Shown piece by piece: positions 42,770-54,712 of a stretch of 64,000 bases of DNA. The DNA is from Xenopus tropicalis (taxonomy: Eukaryota > Chordata > Amphibia > Anura > Pipidae). The notes beneath the pieces were generated by a model, which saw nothing but the letters and a program-made list of their open reading frames with translations, had not been told where the DNA came from and ran no database searches. The number at the start of each line of letters is the position of its first letter. The stretch's first letter is position 1. The stretch lies in contig NC_030684.2 of NCBI RefSeq assembly GCF_000004195.4, positions 67,563,392-67,627,391 of the forward strand, written 5' to 3'. The position numbers and the translations under genes were made by a program.

Positions 42770-43129
42770 AATGTGCTGCTGTCCTGCACTGGTAAAAGTT
42801 GTGTGTTTACTTCAGAAAGTCTACTATAATTTATATAAATAAGCTGCTATGTAGCCATGGAGGCAGCCATTCAAAGGAGAAAAGGCACAGGCACATAGCA
42901 GATAACAGATAAAACAGTATTGTATTCTACAGAACTTATCTGTTATCTGTGCCTTTTCTCCTTTTTACCAGCTTGAATGGCTGCCCCCGTGGCTACACAG
43001 CAGCTTATGATATAAATTATAGTAGTGTTACTGTAGCAAACACACCAGTTTTACCAGTGCAGGGCAACAGTGCATTATATTTTTATTACTTTAAAGCTCT
43101 TTCATTTTTTGGTGTTACTGTTCCTTTAA
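42770..43129. repeat. TTAA-type palindromic MITE, left end decayed
   Basis: Right end GGTGTTACTGTTCCTTTAA. Internal palindrome with CAGATAACAGATAA and TTATCTGTTATCTG, and GGCAGCCATTC with GAATGGCTGCC. The complete copy is at 50974-51396. Confidence 0.8.
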
Positions 43130-43492
43130 GACCATGGTATATGTGACTGTCACCTCTGATCATTTCCCATACAGTTTAATGGAAAGAACTGCATGTCACT
43201 TGGTGGTACACACCAGAGGTCCTTAGCAGGAGTAGACTGAAAATAAGACAATTCCAATTCCAAATTCCGTAACCTTTATAAAAGATCTTGATCTTTAAAT
43301 TGATTCCTTTTTAGTCAATTAATTTCCCACCTTCCTTTTTTAAATACCCTAATTTAATCCTGTTATCTACCAGATTTACTTTATTTATAGGCAGAATTAT
43401 AGGGAAATCATTATTGGATAGGTCAGGCGAGATAACACCATTGGGAAGAGATATCTGTCTACTTTGCTTTTTGTAGGACCCACCTGTCTTAC

Positions 43493-44096
43493 TTAAACGT
43501 ATAGTTCACCTCCACTAAGTTATTTTATTGGGGAACTCTGGCTTCTGAACCAAAATTTTTTAAAGAGCCCCACACAACACAGAAGAAAGCCCTAATATAC
43601 CTAGCACTGTAATCTGTCGCTTCAAAAAGTATGAATAAACACCATTTTTATATGCTGAAATCCAGCTGCAAAACAGTTCTTCTCTTTCTGCATCATTTAA
43701 AATACTAGCAGGAGAGGAGGGACTAAAACACTGATGTTACAAATTGTAACAAAGTTTCCACAGCTTACAGACAGCATGCAGGAACTACATAAACCCACAA
43801 TTCATTGCACTATGATGTTACTTTCATTATTGATATCACATGTGCAGGGATTTGGGGGATGCAGGCTGAGGACAGTCAACTACCGTTACTTTTTTGTTGT
43901 TGTAAGTCTTAAAGCAGTCAACCAGATCAGAAGGAGAACAGGGGGCAAGGCTTATGTAACTGTTCCAAACCCTAATATTACATTAAAAATCATGAAAAGG
44001 CTGCATAATTTTAATTGATGTATATTGCAAAGTTGCTTGAATTTATGTTTATTTTTTAAAAAGCTTTAGTTGTGTTTGGGTGGAGTTCCCCTTCAA
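43493..44096. repeat. TTAA-type MITE with decayed ends
   Basis: Left TTAAACGTATAGTTCACCTCC; right GGGTGGAGTTCCCCTTCAA. Ends are imperfect inverse copies of the TTAAAGGGGAACTCCACCC type. The 94-codon plus-strand frame inside has no family resemblance. Confidence 0.6.
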
Positions 44097-46699
44097 TTAT
44101 CCATCGCATGTAATGACTTTTCTCAGTTGCTTTCTCATTTTTACCATTTTTTAAACTGTATATTAAAAAATAAATTGTTTTCTTTCATAAATCTGTGTAA
44201 AGAAAGTTGTATAAATACACAGCATATCATTGCATAATGCCATGTAAAATCCAAGCATAATTAGCAACAGTGACTTGTAAAATATGCTTTTTGCCCTGGA
44301 ATCATTGACTTAAATGGGTTCTTTCAGGTCTCAGGTGGTATAAAATAATGGTGTAAATGATGCCACTTTAACAGAAAAAAACATTACCCTACTTTAAAAA
44401 CTTATTTTGTTTTAAGTACTGAAGAAAACAGCCTGTCACAGGGACTTATACTTTGAACAAAGGGCACAGGATGCTATCTAAACCTAAATACACATATAAA
44501 ATAAATGAAAGATCTAATGTGCTAGCAAAATAATATTAAAGAGTTAATTGAACATACAAGTTAAATCCATAAATGGAAACCAAAAAAGTACCTAAAGTAA
44601 ACGTTGACCCGGGTGTGCAAAATAGCATGTTTTGCACTAATTTTCACGTGATTTGAAAGGGGCCAGCACCCATTTTCAAGTTTTGCACCAGTTATATGCA
44701 TGTTATTTCAAAGGGCCTAGGGCATGGGAATTATTTTTTATCCCTCCATTTGCAATTCGCAATGGTAGCCTTGGTCTCTAAACCTGTTTGGATGTTTGTC
44801 TAAGGTTCAGAATTCCAATGCAATTTATAGCTCTGCACACTACACCTTGTATGATTCAAAAGCAATATAAAAAAGGTATAAACTCTCATGTAGAATAAGG
44901 TGCCTGCAGTTCCTGCATGTCACTGTACTAGAAGATTTAGGGAGACAGAGCTGTGTTTAACTTTTAATCTTTTCCTGGCAGTGAAACAGCAGACACACCC
45001 AAACATATTAATTATTTGCATTAGTACAATTAAACACACTATTTTGCAATATAGTTATGGAGTTCCAGTTGATTTGGGAACATGGTAGAACATGAGGATG
45101 TTCCATGAGGATTATATTGTACTTAATGCAGTTGTGTCTATCCAGTGCCCAGCACAGTGACATGACAACATAAGCATCCTAATGTTTACTTTGAATGACA
45201 TTAAAAAGCTGCAGTATTTTGTGGAAGACAATTACATTATCAGAGAAACAACATATTTTCAGTTACTTATTTAACAGGGGTCCTTAATTGAGTAAATGCC
45301 CACAAATGGGTTAACAAAGTAAAAATGCAAGCTTCCTGTATAGATTTCTGCTTTATTCCATCAGAGACTGTATTTTCATTTAGCCTCTAACAGATGTTTG
45401 ACTTTAATTTTCTATATTAACCCCTGCTTTAAACTAAAGGCCAGATTTAAGCTAAAGGATACAGTGATTTACTCTATTTCCATGTAAAACAGATTTCTAC
45501 ATGCAGTTGTGAGTAGAGAGAGCTTGTGTTTTCTCTGTAGGTCACTGCAGAAATATATATGATCTGTAAATATAGGAATATAGGATTATTAGACTCAAAA
45601 AAAGCAATGCACATGCACACCCCAAACCTAAATAGAGAAACCTAGTCGGATTAAGTTTGTTGGATTGGATAGTAAATATTTGTGTGTCCCATAGCATCCT
45701 CTGCACCTACATGTTCACCACACTGCTAAAACATTGTATACTTTGGCTCTTGTACTGCTATAGTATATACATTATAGCATGAGAACAGCTGCACAACAGC
45801 AGGCAATAAGAATTTAGTTTCCAGTACAGAATTACACTGTAATATATCCCAGTTCAGGAACATTTTGATTCTTGGTTACTTTTTGTTCAGAAAGAACAGC
45901 TAAGACTTAAAGAAAGGTGCAATTACTCTTTATGTACAGATCTTATTAAAGCAACATGCATGCAGGAGACGACTCTAAAGACCACCTGGGTAACTATAGA
46001 AACTAGTGAAAGGACTGAAATCTGCATATGGGTAATTTATAGAAAGCATAAATAGGCAGCTAAGGTGTTATTAGGAGATGACAAATCCAGTAAGGTTGTT
46101 ATGGGAATATATATATTATAACATTTTTCAATTTATAGGCATATGTTGCCTGATTTCTAGTGCAGACTAATTTTACAATGTTATTATCAAATTGGTTCTG
46201 CATGAGACAATATTATGGTTCTACATGAATTATTGTACTTCACTTTAAGGGTATGGATGTCTAACACGTTAATCACCTGCTGCATGTAAACAAAAAAAGC
46301 GTATTAGAGCTATAGGGTATACATAGATCATATTTTTGCTAGTCAGGAACAGTCTAGTTTTATAGATTATGTTCAACATTACTAAAAATTCCCCAGGTTT
46401 ATAATGCCATGGTCAGAGAGCAATTCTGTTCTAAGCTATGTAACAGATACCTAAATACAGCAGAATTTGAATCCAAGTCTGTTGCATAGGCCATGCTTAT
46501 TAACTTTTTATGAGTAGGGGGCTGTGTCATTAAAGGTATTTTTTATTGACCTCAAGTGGTAAGAAGCAGGTAATGTTGTTTTAATGTGCATTCCTAAGTC
46601 AAGTGACATTCCACTACTGCATGCAAAGAAGGACAAATCTGTGCTCACAATACATTTTGCAACGTTTTAGGGAGAAGTATTGTTACAATAAAACTATAC
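44097..46699. other. Non-coding 5' flank sequence, 2.6 kb
   Basis: AT-rich, no recognised gene, RNA or repeat termini. By eye largely single copy. Confidence 0.4.
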
Positions 46700-47172
46700 T
46701 TAAAGGGATGGTTCACCTTTAAGTTAACTTTTAATATATTCCAGAATGTATATTGCAACTTTGCAATGGGTCGCCAATATTTATTTTTTTAATGGCTGAA
46801 TTATTTGCCTTCCTCTTCTACATCTTTTCAGCTTTCAAAATGGGCGTCACTGACGCCAGCAGCTAAGAAACTATTGCTCTGTGAGCTTACAATTGTTATT
46901 ATTGTTACTTTTTATTACTAATTTATCTATTCAGGCCTCCTCCTATTCATATTCCAGGCTCTCATTTAAACCACTACCTGGATGCTAAGGAAAAAAGACC
47001 CTAGCAACCAGAAAGCTGCTGAAATTCCAAACTGACTGGAGAGCTACTGCACAAAAGCTAAATAACTGAAAAACTACAAATTATAAAAAATAAAATCAAT
47101 TGCAAATTGTCTTAAAGTATCATTGTCTACATCATACTAAAAGGTTAATCGACAGGCGAAAGACCCCTTTAA
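46700..47172. mobile_element. TTAA-type MITE, 473 bp, complete
   Basis: Starts TTAAAGGGATGGTTCACCTT and ends CGAAAGACCCCTTTAA with TTAA at both ends. The terminus is the classic Kolobok/T2-type end of Xenopus. Contains GGGCGTCACTGACGCC hairpin and CCAGGCTCTCATTTAAACC. Non-coding. Confidence 0.88.
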
Positions 47173-47354
47173 AACAGATGAATCAGGTTCTCTTTAGGAA
47201 TATGGCACACTTGACAACTTATGGAATGTCAGTGTGAGCCTGATGCTTTTAGAATTTTTGCTACATCTGCATATTACTGTATATAGTTTCCATGTCACTT
47301 TAGAAGTCCTATCTTACAGATCTTGATAGTGAGAAATTCTACTCTACATACAAG

Positions 47355-47760
47355 AGGGTTGATTCACTAAAGGTCAATAAGCGCTATTGCATGCTTTTTT
47401 GCGTTAAAATTGACACACAAAAAAAATCGCGCAATTCGATAAAGTATTATCGCATGCGTTAAGTCGCATATCGCGTGCGTTAAATAGCGCGCAACTGAAT
47501 GTGTTAATTTTAACGCACTGCGTTAATTAGCGACATATGAGGTGTTAAACACGCTAAATATTGCATTAGTCTATGTCTATATAGACAATTTGTGCGTGCT
47601 GCGTTAACTAACGCGCGTTATGTCAAATACCGCACGTCTTTGCCACTTAAGTAACGCAAACAGCATCGCGTATAACTTAACTTAAAAATAAGACGCAATA
47701 AAATTTTTAACGCATGCTGTAAATAGCGCTCGTTTTAACGCACCTTAGTGAATCAACCCT
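47355..47760. mobile_element. GCGTTA-rich palindromic MITE
   Basis: Left end AGGGTTGATTCACTAAAGG and right end CACCTTAGTGAATCAACCCT are inverse copies. The interior is filled with GCGTTAA/TTAACGC words and so is far richer in CpG than its surroundings. A 20-bp direct repeat, ATTCTACTCTACATACAAGA, borders it (47336-47355, 47771-47790). Confidence 0.8.
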
Positions 47761-47790
47761 AAGATCTATGATTCTACTCTACATACAAGA

Positions 47791-48800
47791 CATTTACTTG
47801 ATTGAAATAAGTATTACACCAGTGCAAAACAAATTGTTTTAAAATAGTATGCTTCCAATAATGACTTTTTTTCAGTAACTTTTTTTTATATACAGTATTT
47901 TCTATATACTTTTTTTTGTTTATATAACTTTTTCTAAAATTGAGGAAATTCAAAAATAATAGTGCATGGGTTAGTGGTAATAAAATGTATATATGACACT
48001 GCCCGCCTTAGGCAGCGGACCTATACACGCCCCTGCGTCGTGCGCGTGACGACACTTCCACAAAGCCCGCAACCCCTTCCCCCCAAGCTCCATTGCAGGA
48101 TTTCATATGGAAATCCATGGCAATGGTTGGGGGCATTTTTTATTCTTTTTTTAAAAAAAAAACATGCTTCCCTAGGCACTGGCCCTTGGGTGCCTTATTA
48201 TAAATATGCCCATGCATGTCTATATAACAATGAAGCAGCTCTATATCATTAACATCTTTACATGTCCTAAATGTTGCTGTTCTTGCTCCTGCTTATCAGA
48301 TACATGCTTTTAGATACAGGCATTAGTAACAGCCATAATACTGTTGTTGCTGAAGAGTTAGTTCAGCTGGGAATAAAAAAACAGACTTCAGTTACATGTT
48401 TCTTTCTTACGTAATGAATAAAAAAAAATGAAATTGTTTTAACCTCCCTGCCAACGAAAACAGGCCATTTTAAAAGCATTTATGTAGGCTCCTGAAAAGG
48501 GAAAAAACTCTTACTGCCGGATAGGAGTGCAGATTTTGTATACATATATGACCTCATTGTAGTTATTAGCTTACCTTAAAGTAGTTTGCCCCTTATTGCC
48601 CAAATCTACTGTCAGGCAAACTTTTCAGCACCTATCTGTCCCTATCTCATGTAAAGAAACATAGTGATAAATGTTCCAGGGATAGCAGGTATTTGCACTG
48701 GCCTGCTCCACTGCCAGTGTACAAATGAGTAAGCTAAAGATGATGATACTTGTATGATTGCAGTGGTAATTCCCAATTTAAATGTGGTGAGAAAAAGCAG
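47791..48800. other. Non-coding, contains a possible GC-rich repeat
   Basis: The CGCCTTAGGCAGCGG segment near 48003 and ACTGGCCCTTGGGTGCCTTA near 48178 may be ends of a decayed hAT-like element, not proven. Rest AT-rich. Confidence 0.35.
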
Positions 48801-48844
48801 GATCAAATGTTTCAGGACAATAGTATGCCCTTCCTCAAGTGATA
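48801..48844 (-). ncRNA. Decayed hammerhead-like motif 4
   Basis: On the minus strand: stem I ATCA with TGAT, core CTTGAGGA (changed from CTGATGA), stem II GGGCA with TGTCC, then GAA and ACAT in place of ACGT. Stems still pair but core and stem III are mutated, so inactive. Lies about 0.9 kb downstream, in minus-strand sense, of the Penelope RT fragment at 50011-49718. Confidence 0.45.
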
Positions 48845-48965
48845 ACCCTCCATACAGATCCCCAACCCTTCAATACTCTACATTGCAGTGACACCTAGTG
48901 GATTAGCCACGTAATTGCTAAGAAACAAAGTATACATTGTGACAATAGTTCCATAGTCCATAGTG

Positions 48966-49542
48966 AATAGGGTTGCCACGTGTCCGGTTTTGAACCGGAC
49001 AGCCTGGTTTTTGGAAAGGCATGGCTCTCTCTTTCAGATTGACGTGGCGATTGGCCAATGGCATTTTACTGCCGATAGATTAGCCATATTAGTGCAAGAT
49101 AGAACGCTATATTTATTCTGCAGAAAGCTTTACCATATCTGAGTAAACAGCCCTAGAAACTCCCTCTGTTTATATAATATAGCAGCTGCCATTTTAGCTT
49201 GGTCTCAGTAGCTTCTGTGCTGTAGATCTGGCTGCTGGTAGTTCAGATTCCACAGATTTGGGAGTGGGAGTAAATTTTTATGGGAGAGGGAGCAAATTCT
49301 GAGGGATGGGGAATAAGGGATGGGGAGAGGGAGACGTGAGCAAATTGAACAGACTTGTGCCTGTGCTCTAAAGGATTTTTCTGAGAGCAGGAAGTCTGAC
49401 ACAGAAAAACATGTGTACACAAAAGAAAAGAAATCCTGTGTTTCTTTTGATAGAGGACAGTGTTTCTGTGAGTGCTTATGGCTGTATTTACATAGACCTT
49501 TCTGTTAAAGTTTACTTAGTTTTTACCTTTCCCTCTCCTTTA
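48966..49542. repeat. Remnants: CCGGTTTTGAACCGGACAG repeat and TTAA-type MITE right end
   Basis: 48966-49040 contains GGGTTGCCACGTGTCCGG and TTTTGAACCGGACAG, a recurring Xenopus repeat type. The end at 49524-49542, TTTACCTTTCCCTCTCCTTTAA-like, finishes in TTAA (49539-49542); its left partner is not found. Frames here (49320-49508, 49411-49602) are repeat shadows. Confidence 0.5.
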
Positions 49543-49717
49543 AGTGATCGTAAACTGCTTAATTGGATGTTGCGCGTTTACATCTCATCAGCTCACTCTT
49601 AGGAAAGCCAGCTATTGTGCCAGGTGGATGGTAACTATCAAACCGCAGCATGCAATTTTTTTCTACTGGTTTTCTATATAACTTAGTTGTTGACTTATGT
49701 TCAAATACACTGATACA

Positions 49718-50011
49718 TCAAAAAAACTCTGGGATGTAACCTATTAATGTAATCCTCAAATAGCAATCATTTGTTGCGGGTCCATGCCAAACAAAAAATA
49801 CATCATTGACAAATCTGCTGTACCAAAAAAATATGTGGTGAAAACATAGCATTTTGTAAGAAAGCCTTTTCTTCAAAAATATACATAAAATATTTGCATA
49901 TGTTGTTGCTATGTTGGCACCTATACTGGCCCCTTGCTTTTGCAGATAAAAGTTAGTATCAAACCAAAAACAGTTCAGCATTAAGGTAATTTGTATAAGT
50001 GAATGAACCAA
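49718..50011 (-). pseudogene. Penelope-like reverse transcriptase fragment
   Basis: The 97-codon minus-strand frame reads FYLQKQGASIGANIATTYAN and then FVNDVFFVWHG. These match the RT core of Penelope-like elements: an FYxQxxGxxMG...APxYAN block, then the catalytic (Y/V)xDDxFFIWxG box. Here the box reads VNDV, so the first catalytic Asp is Asn. Family-typical C-terminal GIY-YIG endonuclease text is not seen. Old, inactive piece; with the hammerhead motifs it shows that Penelope-like elements have been inserted here. Confidence 0.8.
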
Positions 50012-50624
50012 CGATTAAAAATTTTTTTTTTTTTACAGTGAATGAAAAAGAGAATATACAGATGAAAGTAAGATAGAACATTTTCCTTCTCTACAGATAA
50101 TCAATAAGTATGTTATACCTTTATAATAACTTATGTTATCTGACATCTCAAGGAATTACTATTATGTAAATTTGACCTGCGGCATTATTAGAAATTGATA
50201 TATACATGAACTTTATGGACAGTCGGCTTGCTTTTAACTTTTAAAGGGATGCTATCTGCAAAAATATTTTTATTTGTCATTTTAAGCCTTGAATAATATT
50301 TAAAACGATGGAGTATTGCTACTGAAAAATGTGGTTTACCAAGATCCATTGATTAAAGCTGTTTCACTTTTGTTGGGGTTGCTCATTCCAAATAATTCAC
50401 AGGCAGATTTATCATGAGTTGTGTTTAAGAGCAGCAATGATGCACACTAAAAAAAGACTGGTCTTAATGATTTTAAAATAAATGCAATGATCTTTTTTTT
50501 CGGATACTCAGTCTTAAGTACTAGTGCCAAAAAAACAGTCTTTGCTAGAGAAGAGCTACTTTATTTCAGGAGTCAGAACCAGTGGTGCAGAAAGGGGCAC
50601 ACAAGTGCCCCTCTTAAATACATA
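50012..50624. other. Non-coding 5' flank sequence
   Basis: No gene or repeat recognised. Confidence 0.4.
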
Positions 50625-50956
50625 TACAGGTATGGGATCCCTTATCCGGAAACCCGATATCCAGAAAGGTCCGAATTACGGAAAGGCCGTCTCCCATAGA
50701 CTCCATTTTAATCAAATAATTCAGATTTTTAAAATTGATTTCCTTTTTCTCTGTAAAAATAAAACAGTGCTTTGTATTTGATCCCAACTAAGATATAATT
50801 AATCCTTACTGGATGCAAAACAATCCTATTGGGTTTAATTAATGTTTTAATGATTTTTTAGTAGACTTAAGGTATGGAGATCCAAATTACGGAAAGACCC
50901 CTTATCCGGAATACCCTTGGTCCCGAGCATTCTGGATAACGGGTCCTATACCTGTA
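50625..50956. repeat. Palindromic MITE, TACAGGTATGGGATCCC family, copy 5 (best preserved)
   Basis: Starts TACAGGTATGGGATCCCTTA and ends GGGTCCTATACCTGTA with all family landmarks intact. Good reference copy for the others in the window. Confidence 0.95.
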
Positions 50957-50973
50957 CAAATAACTGTTAAAGT

Positions 50974-51396
50974 TTAAAGGAACAGTAACACCAAAAAATT
51001 CCAGTGTATAAAAGAAATTCCAATATAATGTACTGCTGCTCTGCACTGGTACAACTGGTGTGTTTGCCTCAGAAACACTACTATGGTTTATATAAAGAAT
51101 GCAGCTGTGTAGCTATGGGGGCAGCCATTCATGAGAAAAGGCACAGGCACATAGCAGATAACAGATAAAACACTATTGTATTCTGCAGAGCTTATCCGTT
51201 ATCTGCTATGTAACCTGTGCCTTTTCTCCTTTTTTCCAGCTTGAATGGCTGCCCCCAGGGCTACACAGCAGCTTATTTATATAAACTATAGTAGTTACTG
51301 TAGCAAACACACAACTTTTACCAGTGCAGGGCAACAGTACATTATATTTCTTTTACTTTAAAGCTCTTTAATTTTTTGGTGTTACTGTTCCTTTAA
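50974..51396. mobile_element. TTAA-type palindromic MITE, 423 bp, complete
   Basis: Starts TTAAAGGAACAGTAACACC and ends with the exact inverse; TTAA at both borders. Inner palindrome around 51085-51280 with GGCAGCCATTC and GAATGGCTGCC. Same family as 42770-43129. Confidence 0.92.
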
Positions 51397-51602
51397 TTAA
51401 TGGTTTACACACATGCCTTGTATGTGTATATGATACACAAGCTAAATTGTGTAAAAGCTCAGTGATGTCATCAGTTAATTATGTATTTTATAACAGGGGT
51501 TACATTATTCACTATATTATAATTATTTATACTCTTTTAAAGGGGCAACTATCACATAGCACATGCTAATATAATAACTGGTGACAGATGCTACCCCATG
51601 GC

Positions 51603-51800
51603 TGAACTGGGCTGATAGGACACCGGGAGAAAACTTGGTGGCCCCTCTAACCCAGACCCGATCCCCACCTCCAAGTATTGTCACTCCCACAATCATGGCA
51701 AAGATAGTATAAGTTGAAAAGTTAAGGGGCTGTCGGTGGGTAAGCAAGCAGGTGGCAGCTGAGGGGGGCCCTGGGGTAGCAGCCCAACCCTCGTTCAACA
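51603..51800. repeat. Possible degraded GC-rich hAT-like MITE
   Basis: CTGAACTGGGCTGATAGGAC, GGTGGCCCC and CAGCCCAACC resemble the 12318-12581 family in order and composition. Ends not definable. Confidence 0.3.
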
Positions 51801-52426
51801 CTGCCTACCCCACACACATATGGATAATAGGTGAGGTGGGGCACTTGCTCATTACGTGCAACAGCATGGCCTAACAGCATTGCCTAAATAGGAAACACTC
51901 CTCTGGTGTTGGGGGCAGAACACTCACTAGGGCGCATTTTCTCATAAAATATGTTTGTTTCACCATTTCAGAGTACAGGCACTGATTTTCCCCAACAGAG
52001 GTACAGGCTAACATTTTTAAGGTGCCCATTAAATACTTTTTGGGATTAACACATGAAACATGTTGCAGGTGCAAATTCAAAAACTGTATGCATTTAAACC
52101 TTTCACAAATGTAATAGTGCCTATACACACTTGTTGAGCAGCGCCAGTCAAGTTTCGCTTGCTTTGATAAATAGCATGTATACAAAGTAAAAAGTTTAGG
52201 GGTGCATCTTCATTGAGGAGATTGTTTTTTTAGGCCATTTTCCTGTTGAACCTATGCATGTACTATATGCCACAGTAATGTGGTTTCTGCTGGTACATAC
52301 ATCAGCTCTCCATAAGTGACACAACTTACAGCCACATTCACTAAGAATAAATATGTTGCATGTGCCTGCTATTACAATGGAATTCTGCTGAAAATACCTC
52401 ACTGCAATTAGTTTAAAAAAATATAG
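51801..52426. other. Non-coding 5' flank sequence
   Basis: A 104-codon minus-strand chance frame (51871-52185) has no family resemblance. Nothing else recognised. Confidence 0.4.
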
Positions 52427-52752
52427 TACAGGTATGGGACCTGTTATCCAGAATGCTCAGGACCTGGGGTTTTCTGCATAAGGGATCTTTCTGTAATTTG
52501 GATCTTCATAAGTCTGCTAAAAATCATTCAAATATTGAATAAACCTAATAGGTTTGTTTTGCCTCCAATAAGGATTAATTATATCTTAGTTGGGATCAAG
52601 TACAAGGTACTGTTTTATTATTACAGAGAAAATGGAAATAATTTTTAAAAATTAGAATTATTTGCTTATAATGGAGTGTATGGGAGATGGCCTTTCTGTA
52701 ATTCGGAAATTTCTGGATAACGTGTTTTCAGATAAGGGATCCCATACCTATA
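52427..52752. repeat. Palindromic MITE, TACAGGTATGGGATCCC family, copy 6
   Basis: Starts TACAGGTATGGGACCTGTTA and ends GGGATCCCATACCTATA with all landmarks. Confidence 0.93.
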
Positions 52753-53426
52753 TGTGTTCATTTTAGCATGTTGTACATAACACATGTGTAAGTAAATAAG
52801 CCCTATGAACCAAGATGTCTATGCTGCTTTCAAAGGCACGGTCAAATGCTGTAAAGCCTTCTAACATGAATCAGATCTGCACCATTAACAATCCAAGGGC
52901 ACTTCACTTCATATATTCCCTAGTTCGCGAGGTATTTTGCTCTGTATCTAAAACAAAAGCAGCACTGCCACCTATGTATCGATTTGATTAATTCAACTAG
53001 CCAAGCTTTCAGAAAAAAAAAAAATTACACATAAAGTACATAATATGAAATCTAGTAGGATGCTATAAACCCAAATTTCCCTTTTTAAATATTTCTATTT
53101 CATGTATTTGCAGTTCTAATTAGTTATTAAACTGTTTCCATAAAATAACATGAATAAAAAACTTCCGTTGACTTGCTATGCTTTCTTAGATAAAACACTT
53201 CACTTCTGTTTAGGGCCCCGCATCCTGCATTAATGTGAACAGTAGGCCTCAGACATGATCTTTTTATAATATTCAACTGGTATAAAATGTAACAAAAATG
53301 GTTTTACTAAAAGCTAAACCATTGTAGTCTGACTCAAATACAAACTTTACTTTCAGTGATGGGCAGCATTATAGGAGGAAAGGGCTGTTGTATCCTGAAT
53401 GCAAGTAAAAAGCTCGGTAGAGAACT
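52753..53426. other. Non-coding 5' flank sequence
   Basis: No gene or repeat recognised. Confidence 0.4.
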
Positions 53427-53849
53427 ATGGCTAATGTCACGTGCAGCGTATTCTAAGCAAGTTTTTGGTTTTACATCCTTCTGCTTGAAAAAAAATTCTA
53501 CTTGTGCACAAGGCACAATACACACAATATACACTCAGGCACAGGCACATGTAGCTGATATCCACAAGTGTTTTTCAGCTTGCCAAGAATATGCTACGCA
53601 TGGCTTTAGCCTGATTCCACACAGACGTATTCTCGGCAAGGCCTGCTACTTTACATTTACCCTACCTTGTGCCTGCACCTGAATGAATGGAATACGGTTA
53701 GGTGCAGGCACATGTAGCCAATATCCGCCAAAAAATGTGAGATTTCATATCTTTGGCGGATATCGGCTACATGTGCCTGCACCCGAGCATATTCCATTCA
53801 TTCGGATGCAGGCACAGGTAGGAGCGTATGGCGCTATTTTCGGCAAGCG
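53427..53849. repeat. Second copy of the Tc1-nested MITE family, rearranged
   Basis: Shares GGCTAATGTCACGTGCAG-type left end, GGTGCAGGCACATGTAGCC, the inverse GGCTACATGTGCCTGCACC, and TAGGAGCGTATGGCGCTATT with 15884-16186. The arms are partly duplicated (two AGCTTGCCAAGAAT/TTCTCGGCAAG segments), so it may be two overlapping insertions. Confidence 0.7.
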
Positions 53850-53854
53850 AATTT

Positions 53855-54105
53855 CGGAGTTTTTCTGAATAAGGGGTCTTAATTTAGATCACGACACCTT
53901 AAGGATGTTAAAAATCATTTAAACATAAAACACAATATAATTGTTTTGCCACCAGTAGGGAATAATTATATCTTAGCTGGGATCAAGTACAAAGTATTGC
54001 TTTATTATAACAGAGAAAAAGGAAATTAATGTAAAAACTTTAATTATTTAAAGTCTATGGGGCATGGCCCATATAACGGGGTTCCAAATATGGATCCTAT
54101 AGCTA
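53855..54105. repeat. Palindromic MITE, TACAGGTATGGGATCCC family, partial copy 7
   Basis: Begins inside the family at GAATAAGGGGTCTTAATTTA and runs through GCTGGGATCAAGTACAAAGT to GGATCCTATAGCTAT. The left end is replaced by the preceding element. Confidence 0.8.
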
Positions 54106-54420
54106 TATTCATGCAGCAGTTGTAAAATGGTTAACCCAATCAGCTGTTGCAATATAAGGGTACTGATAAGTGTTCTTGCTGCATTCTATTGCAGGGAGCC
54201 TGTACTCACACAGTCGCATGTAAGTGCAGAAGTGCAACATGCTGCATTCCACCTGCATTCGACGCTTAAGTGCATCTGTGTGAGTACAGGCATATACAGA
54301 AGTATAAGATGTTTTCCTTCCTGTGCTCCCCTGCGGTGGAATGCAGGAGAACGCCACCTCAGGGGAACACAGAAACAAACATTAGTGAGTAGGAGCCCTA
54401 AGGCTGCCACAGAGTTAATT
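54106..54420. repeat. Hairpin-rich repeat
   Basis: GCCTGTACTCACACAG (from 54198) and its inverse CTGTGTGAGTACAGGC, and CCTGCATTCGACGC opposite decayed matches, form a foldback of about 100 bp. The ORFs on both strands across it (54127-54492) are mirror artefacts. Confidence 0.6.
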
Positions 54421-54509
54421 AAATGTGTAAGGTTAAGTCCAAAATGCAAACCCAATATAAAGTATCTATATCCTCCGCGTGATAACAAATAGTGAAACTA
54501 CCCAAATTA

Positions 54510-54712
54510 ACAGTACAGGTAAAACATTAATTAAATCCAACAGGATTGTTTTGCGTCCAATAAGGATGAATTATATCTTAGTTGGGATCAAGTACAAGGT
54601 ACTTTTTTATTATTACAGAGAAAAAGGAAATCAATTTTAAAAATCAGAATTCCGAGTCTATGGGAGACAGGCTTTCCGTAATTCTAAGCTTTCTGGATAA
54701 TGGGTTCTAAGA
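54510..54712. repeat. Palindromic MITE, TACAGGTATGGGATCCC family, partial copy 8
   Basis: Contains TTGGGATCAAGTACAAGGTA, GAGTCTATGGGAGACAGGC and TTTCTGGATAATGGGTTC. Both extreme ends decayed. Confidence 0.8.

Noticed and set aside
51871..52185. 104-codon minus-strand frame
   Set aside because: No family motifs and no splice context. Looks like chance.
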